Below, in pieces: positions 51,902-61,497 of a DNA stretch of 64,000 nucleotides (position 1 is the first letter of the stretch; each line of letters begins with the position of its first letter). Source of the stretch: Proteobacteria bacterium ST_bin12 (GTDB taxonomy: Bacteria; Pseudomonadota; Gammaproteobacteria; Burkholderiales; Methylophilaceae); assembly GCA_002083635.1 (NCBI GenBank), contig MSXP01000002.1:62001-126000 (forward strand), in the 5' to 3' direction. The notes beneath the pieces are model-generated. The model worked only from the letters and a program-made list of their open reading frames with translations, was not told the DNA's origin and made no database searches. The translations under genes and the position numbers were made by a program.

Positions 51902-52270
51902 TTACATCAACAAAGCTGCAGCCACATTACGACCTTCACTCATTAAAATATTATAGGTTCGACAAGCTGCTGCCGTTGTCATGCATTCAATTGGGATGCC
52001 TATTTCGGTAAGGTTTTGCGTTATTTTTGGATGCAAAAAACGATGCGTTGAGCCAGTGCCCAGCAGTACAACCTCAGGTTTAATATCGGTAATAAGGATG
52101 AAATTCTCTGCAGATAACGCAGCAAAACTTTTAGCGTTCCAATCTAAAATTAACTGATTTCCCATCACGATGAGATTTTGTGCATATCGTTTTTTGTTAA
52201 TTTCAATAAAATCTTCGCCATAACCAGTGATTAAGTGTTGATTTTCTGCGGTGGTTAAATATAATTTCAT
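51902..52270 (-). CDS. Mth938-like (DUF498) domain protein
   Basis: The 122-residue protein matches the Mth938/NDUFAF3-like fold: 'LITGYGEDFIEINKKRYAQNLIVMG' in parts, 'VVLLGTGSTHRFLHP' (around residues 67-81) and 'GIPIECMTTAAACRTYNILMSEGRNVAAALL' in parts. Homologues in eukaryotes help complex I assembly; the bacterial role is unclear. It is convergent with the DUF1439 gene and divergent from alaA. Confidence 0.85.
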   Translation of the reverse strand: MKLYLTTAENQHLITGYGEDFIEINKKRYAQNLIVMGNQLILDWNAKSFAALSAENFILITDIKPEVVLLGTGSTHRFLHPKITQNLTEIGIPIECMTTAAACRTYNILMSEGRNVAAALLM

Positions 52271-52392
52271 ACTGCTATTTTAGCGTGGCTTTGATTGAAG
52301 AAAAACCTTTTTCTAAGGTAAACTGATGGATTGTACTTAACCACTTTTTTAACCCGAATTTTACCCAAAATCAAAGATTAACTAGCCATTTT

Positions 52393-53640
52393 ATGCAACC
52401 ATTACTCAAATCCAACAAACTCGCTAACGTTTGCTACGATATTCGTGGCCCGGTGTTGCAGCGAGCGCGCCAAATGGAAGAAGAAGGTCAGCGTATTATT
52501 AAGCTGAATATTGGCAACCCAGCCGCGTTTGGCTTTGAAGTGCCAGAAGAAATTCAGCTGGATGTGATTCGCAATATGGGCGACGCAGGTGGTTACACCG
52601 ATTCAAAAGGCTTATTCGCGCCACGCAAAGCCATTATGCATTACACGCAAAGTAAGCATATCGCCAACGTAACAGTGGATGACATTATTATTGGCAATGG
52701 CGTTTCTGAGCTGATTGTGATGGCGATGCAAGCGCTGGTGAATAATGGCGATCAAGTGTTGGTGCCAATGCCAGATTATCCTCTATGGACAGCGGCAGTA
52801 ACCTTAGCAGGCGGTACCGCGCGCCATTATCTGTGCGATGAAAATTCTGGCTGGTTGCCCGATTTAAAAGATATTGAAGCGAAAATCACTGCCAATACGC
52901 GCGGTATTGTGGTGATTAATCCAAATAATCCGACAGGTGCTCTATATCCAAAAGAAACCTTACTTGGCATTATAGAAATCGCACGTCATCATGGATTGGT
53001 GGTGTTCGCAGATGAGATTTACGATAAAGTTTTGTACGATGAAGCCGAACATATTTCGATGGCGTCATTGGCGGAAGATGTGCTATTCGTGACTTTTAAT
53101 GGATTATCCAAAAATTATCGCACCTGCGGATATCGCGCTGGCTGGATGGTGGTTTCTGGCAATAAAAGCGCAGCAACCGATTATGTGGAAGGCTTGAATA
53201 TGCTGGCCTCTATGCGCTTGTGCGCGAATGTGCCTGGGCAACTAGCCATCCAAACTGCGCTGGGTGGTTATCAAAGTATTGATGATTTAGTCGCACCTGC
53301 TGGCAGGCTTTGCAAACAACGGGATTTGGCTTATGAATTGATTACGGCAATTCCTGGCGTGAGCTGCGTTAAACCAAAAGCGGCGATGTATCTATTTCCT
53401 AAACTAGACCCAGAAATGTATCCAATTAAAGACGACCAGCAATTTATTCTGGATTTATTGCTGGAAGAAAAAGTATTACTGGTGCAAGGCACAGGCTTTA
53501 ACTGGAAAACGCCTGACCATTTCCGCGTGGTGTTTTTACCCAATGTGGACGATTTAACCGAGGCGATTAAACGTATTGCCAGCTTTTTAGCGCGATACAG
53601 AAAAAAACATAGTAAAAAATTAGATGGAGTAACGGTTTGA
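52393..53640 (+). CDS. alaA: Alanine transaminase AlaA-type aminotransferase
   Basis: The 415-residue PLP enzyme is a class I aminotransferase with AlaA-like features: 'YDIRGPVLQRARQMEEEG' in parts at the N-terminus, the 'INPNNPTGALY' motif, and the PLP lysine in 'FNGLSKNYRTCGYRAGW' (around residues 237-253). It makes alanine from pyruvate and glutamate. The order alaA-hom-thrC is common in Betaproteobacteria. Its stop overlaps the hom TTG start by three bases. Confidence 0.9.
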   Translation: MQPLLKSNKLANVCYDIRGPVLQRARQMEEEGQRIIKLNIGNPAAFGFEVPEEIQLDVIRNMGDAGGYTDSKGLFAPRKAIMHYTQSKHIANVTVDDIIIGNGVSELIVMAMQALVNNGDQVLVPMPDYPLWTAAVTLAGGTARHYLCDENSGWLPDLKDIEAKITANTRGIVVINPNNPTGALYPKETLLGIIEIARHHGLVVFADEIYDKVLYDEAEHISMASLAEDVLFVTFNGLSKNYRTCGYRAGWMVVSGNKSAATDYVEGLNMLASMRLCANVPGQLAIQTALGGYQSIDDLVAPAGRLCKQRDLAYELITAIPGVSCVKPKAAMYLFPKLDPEMYPIKDDQQFILDLLLEEKVLLVQGTGFNWKTPDHFRVVFLPNVDDLTEAIKRIASFLARYRKKHSKKLDGVTV

Positions 53641-54965
53641 AGCAAGATAATTTAAAAGAATTGCGCGTAGGTCTTCTAGGTATAGGAACAGTTGGCGGCG
53701 GCACTTACAATGTATTAACGCGCAACGCAGCAGAAATTACACGCCGCACAGGTGTTGCGATTAATGTGCTGCAAGTAGCGGATAAAAATATTGACCATGC
53801 AAAACAGGTAACAGGCGGCAATACATTATTAAGTACCGATGCGTTTGCGATTGTGAATAATCCAGATATTGATGTGGTTGTTGAGTTGATTGGCGGTTAT
53901 ACCTTAAGTAAAGAATTAGTATTAAAAGCGATTGCTAACGGCAAACATGTGGTGACAGCAAATAAAGCGTTAATCGCTTTGCACGGCAATGAGATTTTTG
54001 CAGCGGCGCAGCAGGCTGGTGTCATTGTTGCGTTTGAAGCCGCTGTTGCTGGCGGCATTCCAATTATCAAAGCCTTGCGTGAAGGTTTAGGCGCCAATCG
54101 AATTGAATGGGTTGCAGGCATTATTAACGGCACAACCAATTTTATTCTGACTGAAATGCGTGAAAAAGGACTGGCTTTTGCTGATGTATTGGGTGAGGCG
54201 CAACGTTTGGGTTATGCGGAGGCTGACCCAACTTTTGACGTAGAAGGTATTGATGCTGCACACAAATTAACCATTATGGCGGCGATTGCTTTTGGTATGC
54301 CGATGAAATTTGAGCAAGCTTATACCGAAGGCATTACCAAATTACAGCAAACCGATATTAAATATGCAGAAGAACTTGGTTATCGCGTGAAATTATTAGG
54401 CATTACCAAGCAAACAGAAAGTGGCGTAGAGCTACGAGTGCATCCAACCTTGATTCCAGAAAAACGTTTAGTGGCTAATGTGAATGGCGCAATGAATGCG
54501 GTGGTTGTAAAAGGTGATGCAGTCGGCCCAACTTTATATTACGGTGCGGGCGCTGGCGCCGAACCAACCGCCAGTGCGGTAGTCTCTGATTTGATGGATG
54601 TAGCAAGGTTAAGTAGTGCAAGTGCCGCGCAACGTGTGCCTTACTTGGGCTTTCAGGCAGGGCAATTAAATGATTTGCCGATTTTGCCGATTGCGCAAGT
54701 CACCAGCGCTTATTATTTGCGGCTACGCGCATCAGACAAACCAGGAGTGCTGGCTGGTGTGACTAAAATATTAGCTGACCGCGATATTTCAATTGATGCG
54801 ATGCTGCAAAAAGAACCTGCTGATAATGAAACTGAAGCCGACATTGTGATTCTAACGCACGATACTTTAGAGGCAAACATGGATGCAGGAATTGCTGAAA
54901 TTGAAGCTTTACCAGCAATTGTCGGTAGCTTGGTTAAAATTCGTATGGAGTCACTCGCACGCTAA
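53637..54965 (+). CDS. hom: Homoserine dehydrogenase (TTG start)
   Basis: The 442-residue protein reduces aspartate semialdehyde to homoserine in threonine and methionine synthesis. Rossmann 'LRVGLLGIGTVGGGTY' (around residues 8-23), catalytic region with 'AAVAGGIPIIKALREGL' and 'YAEADPTFDVEGIDAAHK', and a C-terminal ACT domain (about 355-430) for threonine feedback. The start is TTG at 53637, in the overlap with alaA's stop (TTGA), with GGAG about eight bases upstream. No ATG precedes the conserved Rossmann motif. Confidence 0.95.
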   Translation: MKQDNLKELRVGLLGIGTVGGGTYNVLTRNAAEITRRTGVAINVLQVADKNIDHAKQVTGGNTLLSTDAFAIVNNPDIDVVVELIGGYTLSKELVLKAIANGKHVVTANKALIALHGNEIFAAAQQAGVIVAFEAAVAGGIPIIKALREGLGANRIEWVAGIINGTTNFILTEMREKGLAFADVLGEAQRLGYAEADPTFDVEGIDAAHKLTIMAAIAFGMPMKFEQAYTEGITKLQQTDIKYAEELGYRVKLLGITKQTESGVELRVHPTLIPEKRLVANVNGAMNAVVVKGDAVGPTLYYGAGAGAEPTASAVVSDLMDVARLSSASAAQRVPYLGFQAGQLNDLPILPIAQVTSAYYLRLRASDKPGVLAGVTKILADRDISIDAMLQKEPADNETEADIVILTHDTLEANMDAGIAEIEALPAIVGSLVKIRMESLAR

Positions 54966-55155
54966 ACCATTCAATTAAAACGGTTAATCATGACTTAATG
55001 CTCAATATTAAGTAAATTTTAGTGTTAAGTGCTAATAACATGCTTTAACAGTATAAGTGCCGCTAACATATTAAGTCATACCGCTAAGCAATCAACTAAT
55101 TTAATTCTTTTTAATTAATCAGCATCGTTTTACAAAAAGTACCAAAGTTTAGGAT

Positions 55156-56853
55156 ATGCAGACCAAAAATATACTCGCGCCGATTAGTCACCTATTGACG
55201 CTAGAACGCAAAGATCTAATCGTCATTTTATGGCTCACATTGGCAATTGGTATTCTTAATCTGGCCACGCCGCTGGCCGTTCAAACATTAGTCAATATTG
55301 TCACCATGGGTGGCGTCATCAAGCCGTTGATTGTTGTAAGTTTTGTTTTATTTGTACTCTTGGTGCTGTCAGGTCTGATTCACATGGTTGAGCTGGTTAT
55401 TGTTGAGTATATCAAGCGCCGTATTTATGCCAGCAACGTAACGCAGATGACGAAACGCATTCTTAAAATCGATTTAAAAGTCAGCGACACCCATTACCCA
55501 GCAGAGCTCATGAACCGCTATTTTGATTTAGGCAGTGTTCAAACCGCTTTTTACAGCTTAATTACCGTAGGGTTAACCGCCGTTTTACATGCAATTATCG
55601 GCAGTATCGTGCTGATAATTTACAGTTTTTATTTTGCGGTGATTGTATTTTTAGTGTTGCTTGCAACGTGGTTTATTGTGCGCGTGCTGGGCAGGCAGGC
55701 AATCAATACCGCGGTGGCAGAGTCTTATGCCAAGTATGATACTGGCGCATGGTTAGAAAATATTGCCAATAATTCTAATCTGTTTAAATTTTCAGACGGA
55801 GAGAATTACGCTATTAAAGGGTCGGATAAGCTGATTGTTGAATATTTACATCGACGTCAGTCACATTTCAGCATCCTGCTTAAACAGAACATCATCACGG
55901 TCATTATTTATGCATTAGCTGGCACGGTGATGCTAGGAATCGGTGGCTGGCTAGTGATGCGGGCAGAAATTAATCTGGGTCAGTTTGTTGCGGCAGAGCT
56001 GATTATTTTTACAGTGTTGGGGTCTTTTTCTAATTTCGTTAAGCAGTTGTCTAATTATTACGAATTAGTGGCTGGTTTGGATAAGTTAGAGGTTGTTAAA
56101 ACCATCGATATTGAGCCCAGTGGTAAGCATGAGTTTAATCAAAATCATGCGCTTGCTGTACGCTTAAAAAATGTCAGTTATCAATTTAATGCGAGTAATC
56201 AGCCCATTACTAATTTTTCGCTTGTGATTGCTGCAAATGAAAAGTTGGCAATTTTGGCAGACGCTGGTATGGGTAAAACCACTTTAGCTGAGTTAATAAC
56301 AGGGCTTCGCCTACCCACTGAAGGCCAGATAATTATCAACGATGTAGACTTGCGCCTCTGCAATTTGCCTAACCTGCGTCAAAAAATGAATCTGTCACGC
56401 AGAATAGAAATCCAGCAAACCAGTATCTTAAATAACCTGCAGTTAAATAATCCCAATATTAAACTCGAAGAGGTGAATGCTTTATTAAAGCGGCTCGATT
56501 TGCTGGACGTGATTCTGGATCTCCCAGAGGGTTTAGACACCGAGTTAACAGTGATGGGTACTCCACTTTCTACCGTGCAAGTGAAGTTAATTATGATTGC
56601 ACGCGCGCTGTTACAAACACCTAAGTTATTGATACTGGATGGCTTGCTTGATGAGATTGACGCAACATCGGCCCAATTAGTCTGCCGCATTTTGTCAGAA
56701 CTAAGTGACTGCACGGTTGTTGTGATGACACGCTCAACTGCCATAGCCCAGCACTTCACGCGCATCATTAAATGGAATGATTTTGGCGCGGATAATGAAC
56801 AAGTACAGCAAACATTGTTGACTGATTCAAGTATGCAGGATGGCGGCCAATGA
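55156..56853 (+). CDS. ABC exporter (type 1 secretion-like) with degenerate ATPase domain
   Basis: The 565-residue protein has a five- to six-helix exporter-type membrane domain (about 20-310) and a nucleotide-binding domain (about 330-540) in the order of HlyB/PrtD-type permeases, without an N-terminal C39 peptidase. The ATP-site signatures are eroded: Walker A is 'ADAGMGKT' (residues 368-375) with the first Gly replaced by Ala; the Q-loop is not recognisable; the signature is LSTVQ (471-475) instead of LSGGQ; Walker B is LLILD followed by Gly496 where the catalytic Glu belongs; the H-loop His is replaced by Arg526. It is a poor ATPase or an accessory half-transporter. It overlaps the HlyD gene by four bases. 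Confidence 0.82.
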   Translation: MQTKNILAPISHLLTLERKDLIVILWLTLAIGILNLATPLAVQTLVNIVTMGGVIKPLIVVSFVLFVLLVLSGLIHMVELVIVEYIKRRIYASNVTQMTKRILKIDLKVSDTHYPAELMNRYFDLGSVQTAFYSLITVGLTAVLHAIIGSIVLIIYSFYFAVIVFLVLLATWFIVRVLGRQAINTAVAESYAKYDTGAWLENIANNSNLFKFSDGENYAIKGSDKLIVEYLHRRQSHFSILLKQNIITVIIYALAGTVMLGIGGWLVMRAEINLGQFVAAELIIFTVLGSFSNFVKQLSNYYELVAGLDKLEVVKTIDIEPSGKHEFNQNHALAVRLKNVSYQFNASNQPITNFSLVIAANEKLAILADAGMGKTTLAELITGLRLPTEGQIIINDVDLRLCNLPNLRQKMNLSRRIEIQQTSILNNLQLNNPNIKLEEVNALLKRLDLLDVILDLPEGLDTELTVMGTPLSTVQVKLIMIARALLQTPKLLILDGLLDEIDATSAQLVCRILSELSDCTVVVMTRSTAIAQHFTRIIKWNDFGADNEQVQQTLLTDSSMQDGGQ

Positions 56854-58169
56854 GCGTGATAATCGAGCCTAAGCAAACGAATTTAAAATTTAAATTGCTA
56901 AAAACGCCCGCTTATGTGCGGCGCTTAACTTATGTGCTTGCTTGGTCAATCGTTGTTTTGCCACTATTAATGTTATTTTTACCCTGGCTACAAAATATAC
57001 AAGGCACTGGCACTATTACCGCCTTTCAGCCCACAGATCGCATTCAGACAATCAACGCTCCAATTGATGGCTTGGTGTCTAAATGGCATATTGCAGAAGG
57101 TGCAGTGGTCAAAACGGGTGATTTATTACTGGAAATACGTGATGTTGACCCTAATTTTAGTAAGCGCTTGCAAGAACAGCTAGACAATAACCGCGCAAAA
57201 CAGCAGGCAAAACAAGATGAGCTTGCTTCGTATGAGCTGCAAGTACAAAATTATCAAACAGTACGTGACAGCCGCATTAGCGCGGCTAATTTTAAGCGTG
57301 ATATGGCACGACAAAAAGTGGTATCAGCAATACAAGCAATTGCAGCGGCTGAGGCGACTTTTGAGGCGAGCAGATTCCAGCTAGAGCGTATGCAAAGACT
57401 GCTGAAAGATGGCTTGGTATCACAGCGCGATGTAGAGTTGGCTGAGCGCGACAATACGATTGCCAGCCGCAACTTAGCCAGCAGCAAAGCAATATTGGAT
57501 GCCGCAAAAGCAGAGGAGAGCTCTACGCTTGCCGAAGTGTCGCAATTTGGGGCGGACGCGCAGGGATCAATTCAGGCAGCTAAGGCGCAAATTAATAAAC
57601 TTAAAAGTGAATATGCTGAAATTGCCAATACGATTAATGACGCACAAGTAAATGTAGCCCGGCAAAGCGCGCAAAAAGTTTATGCACCAAACGATGGCGT
57701 GGTGTTTCGCGTACCAGTTAATTCACCGTCACAATTAGTGAGCAGAGGCCAAGCCTTGCTCACCATCGTGCCAGAAAATAATTCACGAGCAGTGATTTTG
57801 CAAGTACAAGGTTTAAATGCACCGCTCATTACCCCCGGTAGCAAAGTGCGGCTGCAATTTGAAGGTTGGCCAGTAGTGCAGGTTTCTGGTTGGCCTAAAA
57901 TGGCTTATGGTACTTTTGGGGGTAAGGTCAGTTTTGTTGACCCAGCTGACTCTGGCGATGGGCGTTTTAGAGTGATGGTCGTGCCAGATGAAACCGAGCA
58001 GAAATGGCCTAGCAGTCGATTCTTGAGGCAGGGCAGTGCGGTACAAGGCTGGGTTTTACTCAACGAGGTTTCAATTGGCTATGAAATCTGGCGTATTTTA
58101 AATGGCTTTCCACCGAATCTGGTTGCTGCAACTACCGCTACCGATGAAACCAGTAATCCTAATCCTTAG
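56850..58169 (+). CDS. HlyD-family membrane fusion protein
   Basis: The 439-residue protein has one N-terminal membrane helix (residues 27-49), a lipoyl-like half ('INAPIDGLVSKWHIAEGAVVKTGD'), a long coiled-coil (about 105-275), the second lipoyl half ('VYAPNDGVVFRVPV') and a beta-barrel domain. This is the adaptor of type 1 secretion and tripartite efflux. ATGA overlap with the ABC gene predicts coupled translation. Its end overlaps the TolC-like gene. Confidence 0.9.
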   Translation: MSVIIEPKQTNLKFKLLKTPAYVRRLTYVLAWSIVVLPLLMLFLPWLQNIQGTGTITAFQPTDRIQTINAPIDGLVSKWHIAEGAVVKTGDLLLEIRDVDPNFSKRLQEQLDNNRAKQQAKQDELASYELQVQNYQTVRDSRISAANFKRDMARQKVVSAIQAIAAAEATFEASRFQLERMQRLLKDGLVSQRDVELAERDNTIASRNLASSKAILDAAKAEESSTLAEVSQFGADAQGSIQAAKAQINKLKSEYAEIANTINDAQVNVARQSAQKVYAPNDGVVFRVPVNSPSQLVSRGQALLTIVPENNSRAVILQVQGLNAPLITPGSKVRLQFEGWPVVQVSGWPKMAYGTFGGKVSFVDPADSGDGRFRVMVVPDETEQKWPSSRFLRQGSAVQGWVLLNEVSIGYEIWRILNGFPPNLVAATTATDETSNPNP

Positions 58170-60024
58170 TTTTGCAAGTAAACTGACTCTATTGTCATTG
58201 CATAATAGACGATTTTTACCGCTTTTAAAGTGGTTAAGTTTTCTGGCTATTGTGCCCTTATGCACAAGCATCAATGCTTATGCTGATAATACAGACAGCG
58301 CAATCCAAATAGATATAGATGCCAAAGCGAAACATAGGCTTCAACAAGATGAATTTTTGAATCTGGATGCTTCATCTCAAGCCAAAGGAATGGATATTGA
58401 GCAGGCCACTCAGCAACTTAATGCGCAGCGTAAGGCATTAGATTTAACGCTGGATTCGGGTCTGATTTTAAATGGCTTAGCAAGCGATAATCAGCAATCT
58501 GCTGATAAACGGCTCTCTCAACAAAAAACACAAGGCGTTAAACAAAGCTTGGCAGAAATACGCGCCAAGGCTTTAAGCGCAAACCTATCACTAAAAATTG
58601 CTAATTTTAACCCCTTAATTGCGCGCACTCAGTTAGATGAAGAGCGCGCTAAGTTTGACCAGATTATTTTTGCTAATCTAAAATATGGCGATAAAGATAC
58701 GCCTGAAATCAGCAGCGACAATATTCGGTTCACTTCAAATAATCCTAGCTTGGATGACGAATTGGTTAAGCTGAATAAAACACCGATTCGTACCAAATCT
58801 ATATTGGGTGATGTGGGCATTGCTATTCCACTACGAACAGGTGGCACGGTTACTATTTCTGCGCCATTTGAGAATATTGATAAAACGGGTGATTTTACTT
58901 CTGATCAGTATCGAACTGGCCTTAAGTTTTCGATTAGCCAGCCTTTATTGCGCGATGCAGGCTTTAGCGTGAATGAGGCTTCTATCCAAATTGCTGGTTT
59001 AAACGAACAGGCTAGCCTAGCCAGTACGCGCCTACAATCGATACGTATTATTGCCATGATTGATAAAGCGTATTGGGCTTTGAATCAAGCTTGGACTGAG
59101 CTTGAAATCAGACAACAGCAGTATGAATTTGCCATGCAAAACTTAATCATGGTTCGAAAGCGTGTGCAAGAAGGCCTGACTGCCTCTATTGAAATTAATC
59201 GCTCTGAAATTGGCGTTAATGATAGGTTAGAGCAGTTAATTATCGCCAAAACCAACTTAAGTCTGGCACAAAGACAATTAAAATTTTTCTTGAATGACCC
59301 ACAATACGGCGTTACAGACGAAACCAACTTTATCACCACCACCCCGCCAGATTTATATAATTATCAGTTTGATCGTCAAAATTTGCTTAAGAATGCGCAA
59401 GCCAATCGTCTGGATTTGCTAGAGACTGAACTCAGATTAAGTGAAGATTCGTTGAGGGTTGCTGTTTTACAAAATCAAACATTGCCATTGTTTTCGCTAG
59501 ATTATGCATATGGTTCTTTGTCAGATTCTGAGTCGTCATTTAGTCGGTCTTACAGTAGTTTAGGACAGTTTGATTTTAACGAATGGTACATAGGCTTGCG
59601 TTTTGAGTTGCCTGTTAGCAATGATGCGCGAAAAGCAAGACTTAGCCGCGCTGTTCAGCAGCGACTTCAGCGTTTATCAACCAAAGAGTTGCAACAGTTA
59701 AGCATTCAGCGCGAAATTTACGATGTGCTCGATACGCTAGAACAAAATTGGCAGCGGATTGTTGCCAACAAACAGCAAGTAGCCATTGCTGGTACCAACT
59801 ACGAAGCTGAATTAAAACAATTTAAAGAGGGCTTGCGCACAATGACAGAGGTTTTGGAGGCTTTGACCAGGCTAGGTGACGCGCAGGTTAGAGAGATTAA
59901 AGCGATTACTGATTATCAAGCCTCACAAGTAGACTTGGCATTTGCTACTGGCACTTTGCTGGGATATAGCCGTGTTAATTTCGACCTCGTTAATTTTGAC
60001 CACGTTAATTCTCCTACGCGCTAA
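58144..60024 (+). CDS. TolC-like outer membrane efflux protein
   Basis: The product is about 626 residues, longer than TolC (about 490). A hydrophobic segment ending in 'INAYA-DN' is the likely signal peptide. About 130 residues of Gln-rich sequence precede the outer-membrane-factor repeats ('ANLSLKIANFNPLIARTQLDEERAKFDQ' in parts and a second repeat from about 390). ATG at 58144 is used, 26 bases inside the HlyD gene; ATG at 58102 or a TTG about 60 bases downstream are alternatives. It completes a tripartite exporter and ends 46 bases before thrC. Confidence 0.83.
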   Translation: MKPVILILSFASKLTLLSLHNRRFLPLLKWLSFLAIVPLCTSINAYADNTDSAIQIDIDAKAKHRLQQDEFLNLDASSQAKGMDIEQATQQLNAQRKALDLTLDSGLILNGLASDNQQSADKRLSQQKTQGVKQSLAEIRAKALSANLSLKIANFNPLIARTQLDEERAKFDQIIFANLKYGDKDTPEISSDNIRFTSNNPSLDDELVKLNKTPIRTKSILGDVGIAIPLRTGGTVTISAPFENIDKTGDFTSDQYRTGLKFSISQPLLRDAGFSVNEASIQIAGLNEQASLASTRLQSIRIIAMIDKAYWALNQAWTELEIRQQQYEFAMQNLIMVRKRVQEGLTASIEINRSEIGVNDRLEQLIIAKTNLSLAQRQLKFFLNDPQYGVTDETNFITTTPPDLYNYQFDRQNLLKNAQANRLDLLETELRLSEDSLRVAVLQNQTLPLFSLDYAYGSLSDSESSFSRSYSSLGQFDFNEWYIGLRFELPVSNDARKARLSRAVQQRLQRLSTKELQQLSIQREIYDVLDTLEQNWQRIVANKQQVAIAGTNYEAELKQFKEGLRTMTEVLEALTRLGDAQVREIKAITDYQASQVDLAFATGTLLGYSRVNFDLVNFDHVNSPTR

Positions 60025-60070
60025 GCAATCAATTTATAATAACAACTCATTTTTTAACCGTGTTTTTGCA

Positions 60071-61492
60071 ATGAAATATATATCTACACGCGGGCAATCG
60101 CCTGCTTTAAGTTTTAGCGAAATTTTACTGGGTGGTTTAGCGCCAGATGGTGGATTGTATTTGCCAGAAACCTACCCACAATTTAGCGATACCGATTTAA
60201 GTGCTATGCGCGGCATGAATTATGCCGATTTAGCTTTTGCGATTTTAAGCCGCCTAATTGATGATATTCCAGCGGCTGATTTAAAAGCGATTATTGATAA
60301 AACATACAGGGCAGATGTTTATAGTTTTACGCGCGCAGGCCAAAACGCGGCGGATATTACGCCAACCATTAAACTAGAAAACAATTTGTATTTATTAAGC
60401 CTCTCAAATGGCCCAACCTTGGCTTTTAAAGATATGGCGATGCAGTTGCTTGGTAATTTGTTTGAATATGTATTAACTAAAAACGGCGCGACAACCAATA
60501 TTTTAGGTGCGACTTCTGGTGATACTGGCTCTGCGGCAGAATATGCCATGCGCGGTAAAAAAGGCGTGCGTGTGTTTATGCTGTCACCGCACAAAAAAAT
60601 GAGTCGCTTTCAAACGGCGCAAATGTTTAGCTTGCAAGATGACAACATCTTTAATATCGCCGTAAATGGCGTGTTTGACGACTGCCAAGATATGGTAAAA
60701 GCAGTTTCTAACGATGCGGCATTTAAAGCGCAATACAAAATCGGTGCGGTTAATTCCATCAACTGGGGTCGTATCGTTGCGCAAGTGGTGTATTACTTTA
60801 AAGGCTATTTTGCAGTCACCACAAATAATAGCCAAAAAGTAGATTTTTCTGTACCAAGCGGCAATTTTGGCAATGTCTGTGCTGGCCATATTGCGCGCAT
60901 GATGGGCTTGCCAATTGATAAGCTAGTGGTTGCCACTAACGAAAACGATGTGTTGGACGAGTTTTTTAAAACAGGTATTTACAGGCCACGCGGTTCAGCC
61001 AATACTTATCATACGTCCAGTCCTTCAATGGATATTAGCAAAGCATCAAACTTTGAGCGCTTTGTGTTTGATTTGGTGGGTCGCGATAGCGGGAAAGTGC
61101 GCGAGTTGTGGGTGAGTGTCGATAAAGGCGGTGCCTTTGATATTAAACATTTGATGTCAAAATTGGCCGATTATGGCTTTGTATCTGGAAGTAGCAATCA
61201 CCAAAACCGCATGCAGACCATACGCGAATCTCAAGCAAAATATAAGGTAGTGATTGACACGCACACAGCAGACGGCCTTAAAGTTGCGCTTGAATACAAG
61301 CAAGAAAACACGCCAATGGTAGTGCTAGAAACGGCGTTACCAGCAAAATTTGAAGATGCGTTAGTAGAAGCATTAGGCGAGGTGCCGCCGCGACCAGATA
61401 GCCTAAAAGGTATTGAGCTACTACCGCAGAAATTTGCGGTAATGGATGTCGATGTGACTGCGATTAAAGATTTTATTGTCAACAATACTTAA
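60071..61492 (+). CDS. thrC: Threonine synthase
   Basis: ThrC (473 residues) converts O-phosphohomoserine to threonine with PLP. It begins 'MKYISTRGQSPALSFSEILLGGLAPDGGLYLPE' in parts, and the PLP lysine is in 'NGPTLAFKDMAMQLLGN' (around residues 108-124), with 'GATSGDTGSAAEYA' as the phosphate-binding loop. ATG at 60071 fits the family; longer in-frame sequence reaches into the TolC-like gene and is rejected. In related bacteria thrC directly follows hom; here 5.1 kb of exporter genes separate them. Confidence 0.96.
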   Translation: MKYISTRGQSPALSFSEILLGGLAPDGGLYLPETYPQFSDTDLSAMRGMNYADLAFAILSRLIDDIPAADLKAIIDKTYRADVYSFTRAGQNAADITPTIKLENNLYLLSLSNGPTLAFKDMAMQLLGNLFEYVLTKNGATTNILGATSGDTGSAAEYAMRGKKGVRVFMLSPHKKMSRFQTAQMFSLQDDNIFNIAVNGVFDDCQDMVKAVSNDAAFKAQYKIGAVNSINWGRIVAQVVYYFKGYFAVTTNNSQKVDFSVPSGNFGNVCAGHIARMMGLPIDKLVVATNENDVLDEFFKTGIYRPRGSANTYHTSSPSMDISKASNFERFVFDLVGRDSGKVRELWVSVDKGGAFDIKHLMSKLADYGFVSGSSNHQNRMQTIRESQAKYKVVIDTHTADGLKVALEYKQENTPMVVLETALPAKFEDALVEALGEVPPRPDSLKGIELLPQKFAVMDVDVTAIKDFIVNNT

Positions 61493-61497
61493 ACGTT

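Noticed and set aside
54966..55155. Insertion-sequence remnants flanking the exporter cassette
   Set aside because: No terminal inverted repeats, target duplication or transposase fragment was visible at the borders.
59942..60070. N-terminal extension of thrC of 43 codons into the tolC-like gene
   Set aside because: Threonine synthases start close to the MKYISTRG segment; the extension is the shadow of the outer membrane gene.
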